In this document: piece by piece, positions 1-8,715 of the stretch | Layout of the letters: every line of letters begins with the position of its first letter | Numbering within the stretch: position 1 is the stretch's first letter | The notes under the pieces: model-generated | What the model was told of the DNA's origin: nothing | The model's input: only the letters and a program-made list of their open reading frames with translations | Database searches by the model: none | Made by a program: the position numbers and the translations under genes | Assembly (NCBI GenBank): GCA_949472775.1 | Contig: CASWVG010000006.1 | Location: 42,363 to 106,362, forward strand | DNA from: an uncultured Lachnospiraceae bacterium | GTDB taxonomy: Bacteria > Bacillota > Clostridia > Lachnospirales > Lachnospiraceae | Length of the DNA: 64,000 nt | Direction: 5' to 3'

Positions 1-1661
1 AGTTCCACCAGATGCCGCGTTATGGAAAGGCCAAGCCCGGTTCCCTCCACGCTGCGGTTCCGCTTCGCGTCCACCTGCCTGAAATTCTCGAATATTTTTC
101 CAAGATCCTCTTCCTTGATGCCACAGCCGGTGTCCCTCACCTCAATATGTAAAAGTTCGGTATCAGAATCCTCTCCCGGTCTGCCGCCGACAGACAGCTT
201 CACATACCCTTCCTTCGTAAATTTCAATCCATTGTTGAGAAGATTAATAAAAATCTGCCGGATCCTGCCCTCGTCTCCGTAATATTTGCAAGGTATGGAC
301 ATATCGTACTCACACTTAAGCAGAATCCCCCGCTTCGACGCCGCGCCGTCCATCATATTAATGACTTCGTCCGTCACTTTCTTAATATGATAGTCCGCGT
401 TTACCAGCTCCATCTTACCCGCTTCAACCTTGGACAGATCAAGTATATCGTTGATCAGCGCCAACAGGTTTCTGGATGCCGACTTGATATCACAGGCATA
501 GCTGTACACCTTACGCCCCTTGCTCTCCTCCATAATAATATCGCTCAATCCCACGATCGCATTCATAGGCGTGCGGATTTCGTGTGACATGTTTGCCAGG
601 AATTCGCTCTTTGCCTCATTCGCCTGCTCCGCCTGTATTCTGATACGTTTGATTTCCTCGATGTTGTTGCGCACCTCCGTCATATCCAGAACCAGCACCA
701 CATGTCCCTTAATCACACCAAAGCGGTCCGGCACCGGCTCCACATGGCTCTGATAATAACGATCCCCGATAAAGAAGTCATGCTGCACATCTTCGCCAGG
801 CTCCGGTTCCTGAAAGTCCAATATCTCCCCAATGTTTCTGCCGACGGCACGGCTGTTCAGTCCCGGAAAGATATCTGCCGCCGCCGGATTGTAATTGATG
901 ATGCGCCTCTTTTCATCCAGCGCAATCACACCGTCACTCATACTGTTCAATAGCGCGCCGGAAGCAAGGCTTCCAAAGTCATAAACCCTCCTGCTCCATA
1001 TCAAAATCACCACGCTGGAAAGCACAAACCCTAAAACCATCGGCGTAAAATCATAAGCGTGCGTCAGCTTCATGACATAGGTGTACAGGGCAATTACCGG
1101 CAGAAACGAGAGCCCCAGAATCAGCCCGTATTTGCGGTCCACCGCATCTTCTCCCTTTCTGGCGCAGGCTTTTACCAGCACACACAGAGACATCACATAG
1201 GGAATGAGCGTTGCGCAGATGATAAAAACCGCATATCCCGGCCCATAATTCAAAAACAGATAGGAATGTCCCTCCGCCGTAGTCTGCCACTGCACCTGTC
1301 TGTAAAAAAAGGTATGATGATCACAGGTCAGAACCACCATGAGAAGCCCGACGTCAATGATTCCCAAAAGCTTCAGTACCTTTAACGGTGCCTCCTCAAA
1401 ACAATAGATATAGATAAAATAACAATAACAGATCGGTATTGTCATGGTTCCCAGATGCTGCATTTTCACTGCCACCAGTGCTGCCTCCATCGTCGGCGCC
1501 GTCAGCTCCAGCAGATACCCGATATTCTGTATCAACGCTCCCACGAGGAAATACTCCATCATTTTCTGTTCCCTGGAGCCGTCGCCGCTAAGCAAAAGCG
1601 CCAGCGCAAAAAAGATAGTGCATATTCCTATCCCCTGCAATCCGATAAAAGCTATATTCAT
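1..1661 (-). CDS. PAS-containing sensor histidine kinase (3' end outside window)
   Basis: Membrane sensor kinase, read by direct translation from the ATG at 1661 down to the window edge (553 codons, no stop, so the C-terminus is missing). Residues 1 to about 215 are a run of hydrophobic helices like the 7TM N-terminal region of histidine kinases. A PAS domain follows (about 225-330, SDGVIALDEKRR). The HisKA H-box is NMSHEIRTPMNAI with His about 360, followed by N-box NNGLKFT, G1 DTGCGI and G2 GTGLGL, so the kinase should be active. A receiver domain could follow beyond the edge, as in hybrid kinases. The start lies 12 bp after the preceding permease stop, behind AGAGGAAGG, so it is translationally close to the nucleoside importer operon. 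The ligand is unknown. Confidence 0.9.
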   Translation of the reverse strand, partial: MNIAFIGLQGIGICTIFFALALLLSGDGSREQKMMEYFLVGALIQNIGYLLELTAPTMEAALVAVKMQHLGTMTIPICYCYFIYIYCFEEAPLKVLKLLGIIDVGLLMVVLTCDHHTFFYRQVQWQTTAEGHSYLFLNYGPGYAVFIICATLIPYVMSLCVLVKACARKGEDAVDRKYGLILGLSFLPVIALYTYVMKLTHAYDFTPMVLGFVLSSVVILIWSRRVYDFGSLASGALLNSMSDGVIALDEKRRIINYNPAAADIFPGLNSRAVGRNIGEILDFQEPEPGEDVQHDFFIGDRYYQSHVEPVPDRFGVIKGHVVLVLDMTEVRNNIEEIKRIRIQAEQANEAKSEFLANMSHEIRTPMNAIVGLSDIIMEESKGRKVYSYACDIKSASRNLLALINDILDLSKVEAGKMELVNADYHIKKVTDEVINMMDGAASKRGILLKCEYDMSIPCKYYGDEGRIRQIFINLLNNGLKFTKEGYVKLSVGGRPGEDSDTELLHIEVRDTGCGIKEEDLGKIFENFRQVDAKRNRSVEGTGLGLSITRHLVE

Positions 1662-1673
1662 CCTTCCTCTCTC

Positions 1674-2633
1674 CTACCTTGCTCCTTTATCGTATATAAC
1701 GCCAAGCGCTCTGGGTGAATGATTCTTTCTTCCAAAAAATACAAGCATCAGAAGAGTCAGCACATAGGGCAGCACCATGACCAGATCCTGATAGCTGCTG
1801 GGCATCTCCAGAATCTTGACAAGCTCATAACCACCCGATCTGGCAAATCCGAACAGCAGGCAGGCCCCCAATGTCGGCAGGATCTTCCAGTTTCCAAAAA
1901 TCAGCGCGGCTATCGCGAGATACCCGTAGCCGGAATAGATATTGGAAGAAAAATTCGCCGAGATGGAGTAGGCAAAGCAGATTCCGCCAAGTCCTGACAA
2001 TGCGCCGGAAACCATAACCGCAATCAGGCGCACTCTCCCCACCTCAATGCCTGCCGCATCCACTGCGTGGGGATTGTCCCCGCAGGCTCTCAGATGAAGC
2101 CCAAAAGGCGTCTTGTAAAGCACATACCAGGCAATAAAGGCAATCAGAGCGATCACCGGTTCAAAGGGGTACAAGCTGGTAAAGACCGCTCCCAGCACCG
2201 GAACCGCCGATATGCCCGGCACCGTCACACGGGCTGAGACCCCCAATACAAATTTGTTGGACGCTGCCTGAAAAACACTGGCGTTGATCTGTTTCGTCAT
2301 AAACTCTGTAAGCGACATCGCCAGAATGTTAATCACCACGCCGCTGATCACCTGATTTGCTTTAAACCGGATACAGAGCATCGCATGGAGCAGGGAAAAA
2401 AGCATTCCGCCCAAAAACGCAAAGATCATCGCCAGATAAAAGGGCACGGGCGAATCCCCCGCGAAGAAAGGCGCGATACAGACCGCAAACAGCGCGCCAC
2501 AAAAAGCCCCAAAGCCCTGCAATCCCTCGATCGCCAGATTGGTCACGCCGCTCCGCTCACAGTAAATGCCTCCGATTGCCATAATGAACAGTGGAAGCGC
2601 AAAGGACAAGCCGTCAATTATGATCGTATTCAT
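1674..2633 (-). CDS. Nucleoside (BMP-type) ABC transporter permease, second subunit
   Basis: Integral membrane permease of 319 aa, of the kind encoded by Bacillus yufQ/nupQ, forming the channel for nucleoside uptake with the adjacent permease, ATPase and BMP lipoprotein. It is hydrophobic throughout, with about eight to ten predicted helices and a family-typical N-terminus (GLSFALPLFIMAIGGIYCER, followed by SGVTNLAIEG). The cytoplasmic-loop motif (CGDNPHAVDAAGIEVGR) matches branched-chain/nucleoside-type permeases. It starts 1 bp after the stop of the upstream permease, so the two are translationally coupled. Family assignment is strong. The actual substrate is inferred from the family, not seen. 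Confidence 0.9.
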   Translation of the reverse strand: MNTIIIDGLSFALPLFIMAIGGIYCERSGVTNLAIEGLQGFGAFCGALFAVCIAPFFAGDSPVPFYLAMIFAFLGGMLFSLLHAMLCIRFKANQVISGVVINILAMSLTEFMTKQINASVFQAASNKFVLGVSARVTVPGISAVPVLGAVFTSLYPFEPVIALIAFIAWYVLYKTPFGLHLRACGDNPHAVDAAGIEVGRVRLIAVMVSGALSGLGGICFAYSISANFSSNIYSGYGYLAIAALIFGNWKILPTLGACLLFGFARSGGYELVKILEMPSSYQDLVMVLPYVLTLLMLVFFGRKNHSPRALGVIYDKGAR

Positions 2634-2634
2634 A

Positions 2635-3699
2635 TCATCTGTTCTCCTTCCATCTGTTTATTTTTTCTCTCACATAAGCGCCGCAGGCACTGATTAACAG
2701 AATAAATCCCGTAAGCGCGGAAGCCATCTCCGCCTGTACCCCCGCTGTGGAACTCATGTATGTACTCCCTTTTGAAATCACGGTAATCAGGAAGGAAGAA
2801 AAGATAATGCCTATGGGCGAGCTATTTCCCAGAAGCGCAACCGCAATCGCGTCATATCCTGTGGACGCCAGAACCCTCGGCTGGATTGACGCAAAATAGC
2901 CCAGATAATAAGTCACGCCCGCAAGTCCGGCCATACCGCCGGAGAGCATCATGGCAAGCACTCTTGTCCGTCCTACACGGATTCCCGCATACTCCGCCGC
3001 CCTGCTGCCAAAACCTACCGCCTTGATCTCAAATCCAAGCGTGGTTTTCCCGAGCAGAAAGACCGTCGCCGCAACAACCACAACCGCCAGCAGAATACCA
3101 AACGGAATATCCATCTTATAATCGCCCACCGCCACATCGACCAGCGTCAGCCTTGCCGCGGCTCCTATATTTTTTGACTGTCTGGAAACTGGATCTACAA
3201 AGAACACATTGATAAAAAAACTGACCACATACTGAATAATGTAATTACACATGATCGTGGACACCACCTCATTGATGTTGAAGCGGTGCCTCAAAAATCC
3301 GACCAGTCCTCCCACCAGCGCTCCCACTATAAAACCAATCAGAATCACCAATGGTTTCGCCAGTACAGCAGGCAGTTCGGAGTAGCCGACCAGCACCGTC
3401 GCCGAAAATGCCGCTGCCAGCATCTGCCCGGAAACACCGATATTAAACAACCCCGCTTTCAGCGCAATCAACACAGAAAGCGACGCCAGAAGCATCGGTG
3501 TCAGCGCGTTCAGAAAGCTGGTAAAATCTGTAATCATTCCCTTGTGCCCCGCATAGGACGCCTTAGGCGCAAGTCCTGACCCCTGCAGCAGATTATAATA
3601 TGCCTGAAAAGGGTTCTTCCCCAACAGGGCAATCACCGCAGCTCCCAGAATCAGACTTAAGAGCACTGTAAACACAGGTATCCAATCATGCTTTTTCAT
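2635..3699 (-). CDS. Nucleoside (BMP-type) ABC transporter permease, first subunit
   Basis: Membrane permease of 354 aa, resembling Bacillus yufP/nupP. It has an N-terminal hydrophobic helix (PVFTVLLSLILGAAVIALLG), a long periplasmic-side loop, and a permease core including the NIGVSGQM segment and a conserved loop (KAVGFGSRAAEYAGIRVGR) that contacts the ATPase. Its start overlaps the end of the ATPase gene by 14 bp and its stop abuts the next permease, so the three are one translational unit. With the partner permease it should form a heterodimeric channel. The substrate (nucleosides or purines) is family knowledge only. Confidence 0.9.
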   Translation of the reverse strand: MKKHDWIPVFTVLLSLILGAAVIALLGKNPFQAYYNLLQGSGLAPKASYAGHKGMITDFTSFLNALTPMLLASLSVLIALKAGLFNIGVSGQMLAAAFSATVLVGYSELPAVLAKPLVILIGFIVGALVGGLVGFLRHRFNINEVVSTIMCNYIIQYVVSFFINVFFVDPVSRQSKNIGAAARLTLVDVAVGDYKMDIPFGILLAVVVVAATVFLLGKTTLGFEIKAVGFGSRAAEYAGIRVGRTRVLAMMLSGGMAGLAGVTYYLGYFASIQPRVLASTGYDAIAVALLGNSSPIGIIFSSFLITVISKGSTYMSSTAGVQAEMASALTGFILLISACGAYVREKINRWKENR

Positions 3700-5230
3700 G
3701 GCGACCTCCCACTCCCATCATAAATTCCCCGACCTCACCCGGGGTCAGCGTTCCCGCATCCGCTATCTTTTCGATCTTCCCATTATAAATAACACCTATC
3801 GTATCCGCCAGATTCATCACCTCATCCAGTTCCAGCGAAATCAGAAGGACTGCTTTCCCTTTGTTGCGCTGTTCCACGATCTGCCTGTGAATGTTTTCTA
3901 TGGCGCCGATATCCAGCCCCCTGGTGGGCTGCACAAAAATCAGAAGGGACGAATCCAGCTCGATCTCTCTGGCAATCACAGCTTTCTGCTGGTTGCCGCC
4001 GCTCATGGACCGCACAATCGTGTCGCTCCCCTGACCGCTTCTGATATCATATTTATCGATCAGTCCGTCGCTGTATCTGACAAATTCCTCCCCCTCGATG
4101 ACCGCTCCCCTGGAAAAAGGCGCTTCAAAATAATTCTTTAGGGCAAGGTTATCCGACAGGGACATGTCCATCACCAGCCCTACATTCTGCCTGTCCTCCG
4201 GTATATAAGACATCCCCTCCAGATTCCTGCTCCGGATAGAAGAATGCGTGATATCCTTTCCGTTTAAAAGTATCCTGCCGTGGGAGGGTTTTAAAAGTCC
4301 TGCCACCGCATCCGCCAGTTCCACCTGCCCGTTTCCGGAAACACCTGCCACCGCAAAAATCTCCCCGCCACGCACAGAAAAGCTGACATCCTTCACCACC
4401 TCAAACTTATCCTCATTCTGCACCGTCAGATGCTCTACTTTCAGAATCTCTTCGCCAAAGTGCGCCTCCGGCTTGTCCACAGAAAAATTAACTTCCCTGC
4501 CGACCATCAGATTTGCCATCGTCTTCGTGTCCGTATTCTTCACGTCGAGCACATCAATCAGCTTCCCACGGCAGAGAATCGCACAGCGGTCCGCTATTTT
4601 CTTAATCTCCTCCAGCTTGTGCGTAATGAGAATAATCGTCTTACCGTCGCGGCGCAGTCCCTCTATAATTTCCAGTAAAAATTCAATCTCCTGGGGTGTC
4701 AGCACTGCCGTCGGCTCATCAAAAATAAGAATTTCCGCCTCCCGGTAGAGCATCTTTAAAATTTCCACCCGCTGCTGCATGGACACATTGATATTCTCTA
4801 TGACTTTTGTGGGATCCACTTCCAGACCGAATTTCTCAGACAGGGCGCGTATTTCTTCATTCGCCCTCCTCTGGTCCAGCGACTTGAAGATGCCGAGTGT
4901 CTTCTTCACCGGCTCCATCCCCATCACAATATTTTCCGCTATGGTATAATTGCTCACCAGTTTGAAATGCTGGTGCACCATACCGATATTGAGCCGGGTC
5001 GCATGATTGGGGGACTCAATCCTGACCTTTTCTCCCCGGATCACAATCTCCCCTTCGTCCGGTTCATACATACCGAACAGCATACTCATCAAGGTGGATT
5101 TCCCCGCCCCGTTCTCTCCTAAAATCGCATAGATTTCTCCCTTTCTGATCTGGATGGAAATATCATCATTTGCGACAATACCGGGAAAACGTTTTGTGAT
5201 ATGATTCATCTCAATAATGTACTCAGACAT
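3686..5230 (-). CDS. Nucleoside ABC transporter ATP-binding protein (tandem ATPase domains)
   Basis: Cytoplasmic ATPase (514 aa) driving the BMP-type importer, like Bacillus yufO/nupO. It holds two ABC domains. The first has Walker A GENGAGKSTLM and Walker B LIFDEPTAVLT. The second has the usual degenerate P-loop (GVSGNGQ), signature MSGGNQQKAVIARE and FVQPTRGLD in place of the Walker B Glu. Asymmetry of this kind is normal in sugar/nucleoside double ATPases. The start is placed at the ATG at 5230 because AGGAGGGGG lies 5-6 bp upstream and the MSEYIIEMNHITKRF start fits the family. An extended frame upstream adds only non-homologous residues. It overlaps the next permease gene by 14 bp. Confidence 0.92.
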   Translation of the reverse strand: MSEYIIEMNHITKRFPGIVANDDISIQIRKGEIYAILGENGAGKSTLMSMLFGMYEPDEGEIVIRGEKVRIESPNHATRLNIGMVHQHFKLVSNYTIAENIVMGMEPVKKTLGIFKSLDQRRANEEIRALSEKFGLEVDPTKVIENINVSMQQRVEILKMLYREAEILIFDEPTAVLTPQEIEFLLEIIEGLRRDGKTIILITHKLEEIKKIADRCAILCRGKLIDVLDVKNTDTKTMANLMVGREVNFSVDKPEAHFGEEILKVEHLTVQNEDKFEVVKDVSFSVRGGEIFAVAGVSGNGQVELADAVAGLLKPSHGRILLNGKDITHSSIRSRNLEGMSYIPEDRQNVGLVMDMSLSDNLALKNYFEAPFSRGAVIEGEEFVRYSDGLIDKYDIRSGQGSDTIVRSMSGGNQQKAVIAREIELDSSLLIFVQPTRGLDIGAIENIHRQIVEQRNKGKAVLLISLELDEVMNLADTIGVIYNGKIEKIADAGTLTPGEVGEFMMGVGGRHEKA

Positions 5231-5287
5231 ATACCCCCTCCTGCTTTTCTTCTGTAATCCAGACATATATCTGATTATAGAATACGG

Positions 5288-5327
5288 CAAAATCAAAAGG
5301 GCTGCAAGGGAAAATCCCCAACAGCCC
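5288..5327 (-). terminator. Intercistronic terminator/attenuator between BMP lipoprotein and ATPase genes
   Basis: On the minus strand a GGGCTG...CAGCCC stem with an inner GGGG/CCC extension is followed by TTTTGATTTT. It lies in the 133-bp gap after the lipoprotein gene. Partial read-through here would make binding protein in excess of transporter, which is common for ABC operons. Confidence 0.7.
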
Positions 5328-5363
5328 AAAAGTTATCTCATATTTTACCGCCGCTTCACATTT

Positions 5364-6581
5364 CTACCATGTAAAGTCTTCCGGTGTAATGCCGTTAAAG
5401 TTTGCTGCCGGAACAATTGCACCGCTCTTAATCGCCCCATAGGCCTCGTCTATCTTCGCAACAGAGTCCGCGGAGAGCTGGTGTCTTCCGTCCGCATTGA
5501 TATATCCTGTGGAATCCGTGTCCGCATGCAGCGTAACGTTTCCGCCCTTAAAGGTGCCATCCACAACCGCATCCAGCGCACGCTCCACGTTCAAGTGCAT
5601 CACCTTCACCGCGGAGGTAAGAACCACGTTTGCATCACCGTTCGCACCGTCATCGTACTGATCTACGTCACAGCCGATAAAGTAAACACCGTCAGCTTCC
5701 TTCACCGCTGTGAGGACACCGTTACCGGATGCGCCTGCTGCCACGAAGATGATATCCACACCTTCTGCGATCAGCGCGTTGCCGACTACCTTGCCGGTCG
5801 CTTCGTCCGCAAAGGAACCTACATAGTTGCCGCCCACATCTGCGCCGGTCACGTCCGTGCCCGCGTAGGAGGGAAGCTCCACAAGCTCAACAGACTTTCC
5901 TTCCGTCTCATTGATATATTTCACGCCGCACTCAAAGCCATACTGGTAATTTACGTTGGAAGGATAGGCGATACCGTTGACCACCGATACCTTATTGGAT
6001 TTCGTCTCCAAAGCTGCCGCCATACCTGCAAAGAAACCGGACTCCTGCTCTGCGAACTGCATCGCGTAAATATTGTCCACCTCTGCGTCACTTCCATCCT
6101 CTCCGGCAGGGAACGAATCCACCAGTACAAACTTCACATCCGGATTTTCCTGTGCAATGGTAGTGATTCCTGCAAACTGGAACCCACAGCAGACAATCAC
6201 GTCATAGTCCGCCACGATATCAGCCACCGCCTGTACGGCTGCCGCCACATCACCCGTCGGCTCCTGCACAGGTGTCACCGTGCTGTCAGGATGGTTCTCA
6301 ATAAAGGTAAGGATACCATTGTAGTTATCCTGGTTAAAGGAACCGTCATCCACACCAGAAGGGCTGGACACAATAGCGATCTTAAGCCCGGCCGCCGTCT
6401 CACCTTCCGCTGCCGGAGCTTCCTCACCAGCCGTTTCCGTCTCTGCCGCATCCGCCGCGGGAGCCGCTTCCTCCGTGCTTTCCGGCGCCGCCTCAGGTGC
6501 CGCTGCCTCATTACCTCCGCATGCCGCAAGGGAACATACCATTGCCGCCGCCAGCATTACTGCTACAACTTTCTTTTTCAT
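5364..6581 (-). CDS. BMP-family nucleoside-binding lipoprotein
   Basis: Surface-anchored solute-binding lipoprotein (405 aa) of the basic membrane protein/PnrA family, which captures nucleosides for the ABC permeases encoded downstream. The signal peptide ends in lipobox LAAC with the lipidated Cys at 21. A low-complexity Ala/Glu/Pro linker of about 40 residues follows, then the periplasmic-binding fold (LKIAIVSSPSGVDDGSFNQD is a typical start, with conserved GASGNG and GCDVDQ ligand-region motifs). It is the first gene of its operon, preceded by a near-consensus promoter. A terminator-like hairpin follows the gene. Nucleoside specificity is family-based inference. Confidence 0.92.
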   Translation of the reverse strand: MKKKVVAVMLAAAMVCSLAACGGNEAAAPEAAPESTEEAAPAADAAETETAGEEAPAAEGETAAGLKIAIVSSPSGVDDGSFNQDNYNGILTFIENHPDSTVTPVQEPTGDVAAAVQAVADIVADYDVIVCCGFQFAGITTIAQENPDVKFVLVDSFPAGEDGSDAEVDNIYAMQFAEQESGFFAGMAAALETKSNKVSVVNGIAYPSNVNYQYGFECGVKYINETEGKSVELVELPSYAGTDVTGADVGGNYVGSFADEATGKVVGNALIAEGVDIIFVAAGASGNGVLTAVKEADGVYFIGCDVDQYDDGANGDANVVLTSAVKVMHLNVERALDAVVDGTFKGGNVTLHADTDSTGYINADGRHQLSADSVAKIDEAYGAIKSGAIVPAANFNGITPEDFTW

Positions 6582-6629
6582 AAATTTCCTCCATTCCGTA
6601 CTTTACAGCTTAATTCGTGTAACGCATTT

Positions 6630-6658
6630 ATATTAGCATCCCCGCACTGGAAATGCAA
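6630..6658 (-). promoter_or_regulatory. Sigma-A-type promoter of the nucleoside importer operon
   Basis: The minus strand shows TTGCAT (-35), a 17-bp spacer and TAATAT (-10), about 50 bp upstream of the lipoprotein ATG. It sits directly after the stop of the EAL gene, with no terminator visible between them. Confidence 0.65.
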
Positions 6659-6668
6659 CAATCTGTTT

Positions 6669-8594
6669 CTATTCTGCCTGAGATTTCAGGAAATTAATAA
6701 ACTCCGGCTTCGGCAACGGTTTGGAGAAAAAGTATCCCTGAATAAAGTCGCACTGTAACTCCGTAAAGAAATCCAGCATCTCCTGTGTCTCGATTCCTTC
6801 CACCACGATCTCCATCTCCATATCCTTAAGCATCGCCACCGTATTTTTAAGAACCACGCGCATTTTGGGATTGTCCTGCTCATCCACGAACGTTTTATCA
6901 AGCTTGATAATTTTCAGTGGAAGCTGGATGACACGCTTAATATTGGAATAGCCTGTCCCATAATCATCCAGCGAGAACGAAATACCCGCCTTCGTCAGCT
7001 TGTTCAGATTCTCCGCCATAACTTCCTGCGTATGGCTTGCCGCTGTCTCCGTGATCTCCAGATTGATCAGTTCTGACGATACCTGGTATCTGCCCATAAT
7101 CGACATCACCTTTTCCGCCAGGTTGACACGCATACACTGGGTTACCGACAGATTGACTTCTATGTACTCCAGTCCCAGCCTTCTGAATTCCTTGCTTGCA
7201 ATAAATTTGCAGACCTCCTCCAGCACATAATCCCCGATTCTGTGAATCGCGCCGCTTCTCTCCGCCGCGGTGACAAGAATCTCCGGCGAAATAAAACCGT
7301 AAGTCGGGTCAAACAGCCGAAGCAGCGCTTCCGCGGAGATAAATTTTCCTTTTTCGATGGAATAAATGGGCTGATAATAAACTTGAAATCTGCGAAATTC
7401 CAGCGCTTCCTCAATGATCTGATCAATGTTTTTCTGAATTTCAAACAGCCCCTTATGATAGACCTCATGCACGTACATGACCCGCCCCTCATACTTGAGT
7501 TTCTCATGGAAATCCATGCCGAAAGTCATGAGGGTCTTAAAGTCGGGAATCTCCTCGGGGCAGCGCGCCAGGATGACAAAAGGATTGAGACTTACATCCA
7601 GATTATTGAAATCCGATTTCTCTTTCAGACTCTCCACAAGCATTTCCGCCGCTTTTACCGCCGTCTCCCGGTCTTTTTCATTAAATACCATGCGAAAACG
7701 CCCTCTGTCCAGATAGTACAGCTCCCCCTTATTATTCAGGTTTTTATTGACTTTGCGGATACGCGCCACCGCATCGTTTAACACAAGCATGGCAAAGTCA
7801 TAACCCATCATGGCATTTATGGACGAAAAACTGCCCAGATTGAGCATCACCACATCCACATTTTTTGCGTTGCGATAGTTTCTGTTCATATCTGTGGCGT
7901 AGGCGCTGTACTTCATAAACTGCGTGTCCGAATCCACGATCTCCTCCGGCTTCTGCACACCCACACTCATGAGAAGCAGGCTGACCGCCGCGCTGAACAT
8001 CTCCACCAGTGTGGTCGGAGAAACCATCTGAATCAGCATGGCGGTAATGCCAATGGGAATATAAGACATAACCGCAATAATTTTGGACCGCTCCACCAAA
8101 TCACGGTAATGAAACATATAGCCGGTCACAAACACAAGATAAACCGCGACCGCAGCATAAATCAGGAAGAACCATTCCCCCCGCTGATACCCTCCATCCA
8201 CCAGAAACATTTTCTTTGTGAACGAATTGGAGAGCAGTGCCGCAAAAACTATCAAAAAGGGCACCCACAACACAGCCTGGATAAAAAGGTTCTTCCTGAT
8301 CTTGTGCCATGTGTCTGTGAGGCTGATGACAAACAGCACATACACTGGCACCGTAAAAGTATGTACAGTCAGATATGCCGAATGCGCCGTATACAGCGCA
8401 AACCGGCTCGTACTGCCCGCATTGTCGAGCGCTACCGCCCAGATATCAAAGACAGTAGCAAACAGATTAAAGGAGATAAATGCCAGAAACAGCCGGTTCG
8501 GCGTACCGCTGGTCATCTTTCTCACTATACACGATATCAGAAGCAGTGCCAGAATCAAAAGCGCTGCTATATCAAAACTCAGACTTTTCCCCAT
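6669..8594 (-). CDS. Membrane-bound c-di-GMP phosphodiesterase (degenerate GGDEF + EAL)
   Basis: 641-aa enzyme predicted to hydrolyse c-di-GMP at the membrane. Residues 1-215 carry six to seven hydrophobic helices (MASE-like sensor). Residues about 220-375 are GGDEF-like, but the signature is replaced by LDRGRF, so no cyclase activity is expected. Residues 395-641 form an EAL domain with all catalytic markers visible: EALLR (422-426), Asn481 in EVNLS, LEITE, DDYGTG (543-548), IKLDK, VEGIE and the final QGYFFSKP. The start is supported by AAGGGG upstream. With the nearby HD-GYP gene it makes a local c-di-GMP-degrading set, but it has its own promoter. Confidence 0.92.
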   Translation of the reverse strand: MGKSLSFDIAALLILALLLISCIVRKMTSGTPNRLFLAFISFNLFATVFDIWAVALDNAGSTSRFALYTAHSAYLTVHTFTVPVYVLFVISLTDTWHKIRKNLFIQAVLWVPFLIVFAALLSNSFTKKMFLVDGGYQRGEWFFLIYAAVAVYLVFVTGYMFHYRDLVERSKIIAVMSYIPIGITAMLIQMVSPTTLVEMFSAAVSLLLMSVGVQKPEEIVDSDTQFMKYSAYATDMNRNYRNAKNVDVVMLNLGSFSSINAMMGYDFAMLVLNDAVARIRKVNKNLNNKGELYYLDRGRFRMVFNEKDRETAVKAAEMLVESLKEKSDFNNLDVSLNPFVILARCPEEIPDFKTLMTFGMDFHEKLKYEGRVMYVHEVYHKGLFEIQKNIDQIIEEALEFRRFQVYYQPIYSIEKGKFISAEALLRLFDPTYGFISPEILVTAAERSGAIHRIGDYVLEEVCKFIASKEFRRLGLEYIEVNLSVTQCMRVNLAEKVMSIMGRYQVSSELINLEITETAASHTQEVMAENLNKLTKAGISFSLDDYGTGYSNIKRVIQLPLKIIKLDKTFVDEQDNPKMRVVLKNTVAMLKDMEMEIVVEGIETQEMLDFFTELQCDFIQGYFFSKPLPKPEFINFLKSQAE

Positions 8595-8644
8595 TTTATC
8601 CCCTTGTACGCCGCCTTCTCTATTTTTGCGGCTGTCATATTTAA

Positions 8645-8653
8645 ATTATACCA
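8645..8653 (-). promoter_or_regulatory. Extended -10 promoter of the EAL gene
   Basis: The minus strand reads TGGTATAAT about 50 bp before the start codon. This is a perfect -10 hexamer with a TGn extension. No good -35 hexamer is visible, which is typical of extended -10 promoters. Confidence 0.55.
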
Positions 8654-8715
8654 AATCTTGGAAAAAGAGGAAAGTCTTTCTTTCATTAACGCGCTGTCCT
8701 GTTACTTGTCCGCAC

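Noticed and set aside
5217..6758. 513-codon open frame on the plus strand opposite the BMP lipoprotein gene
   Set aside because: It is rich in Cys, His and Arg, has no family similarity, and lies antisense to a gene with signal peptide, lipobox and ribosome site. It is a by-product of codon usage on the other strand.
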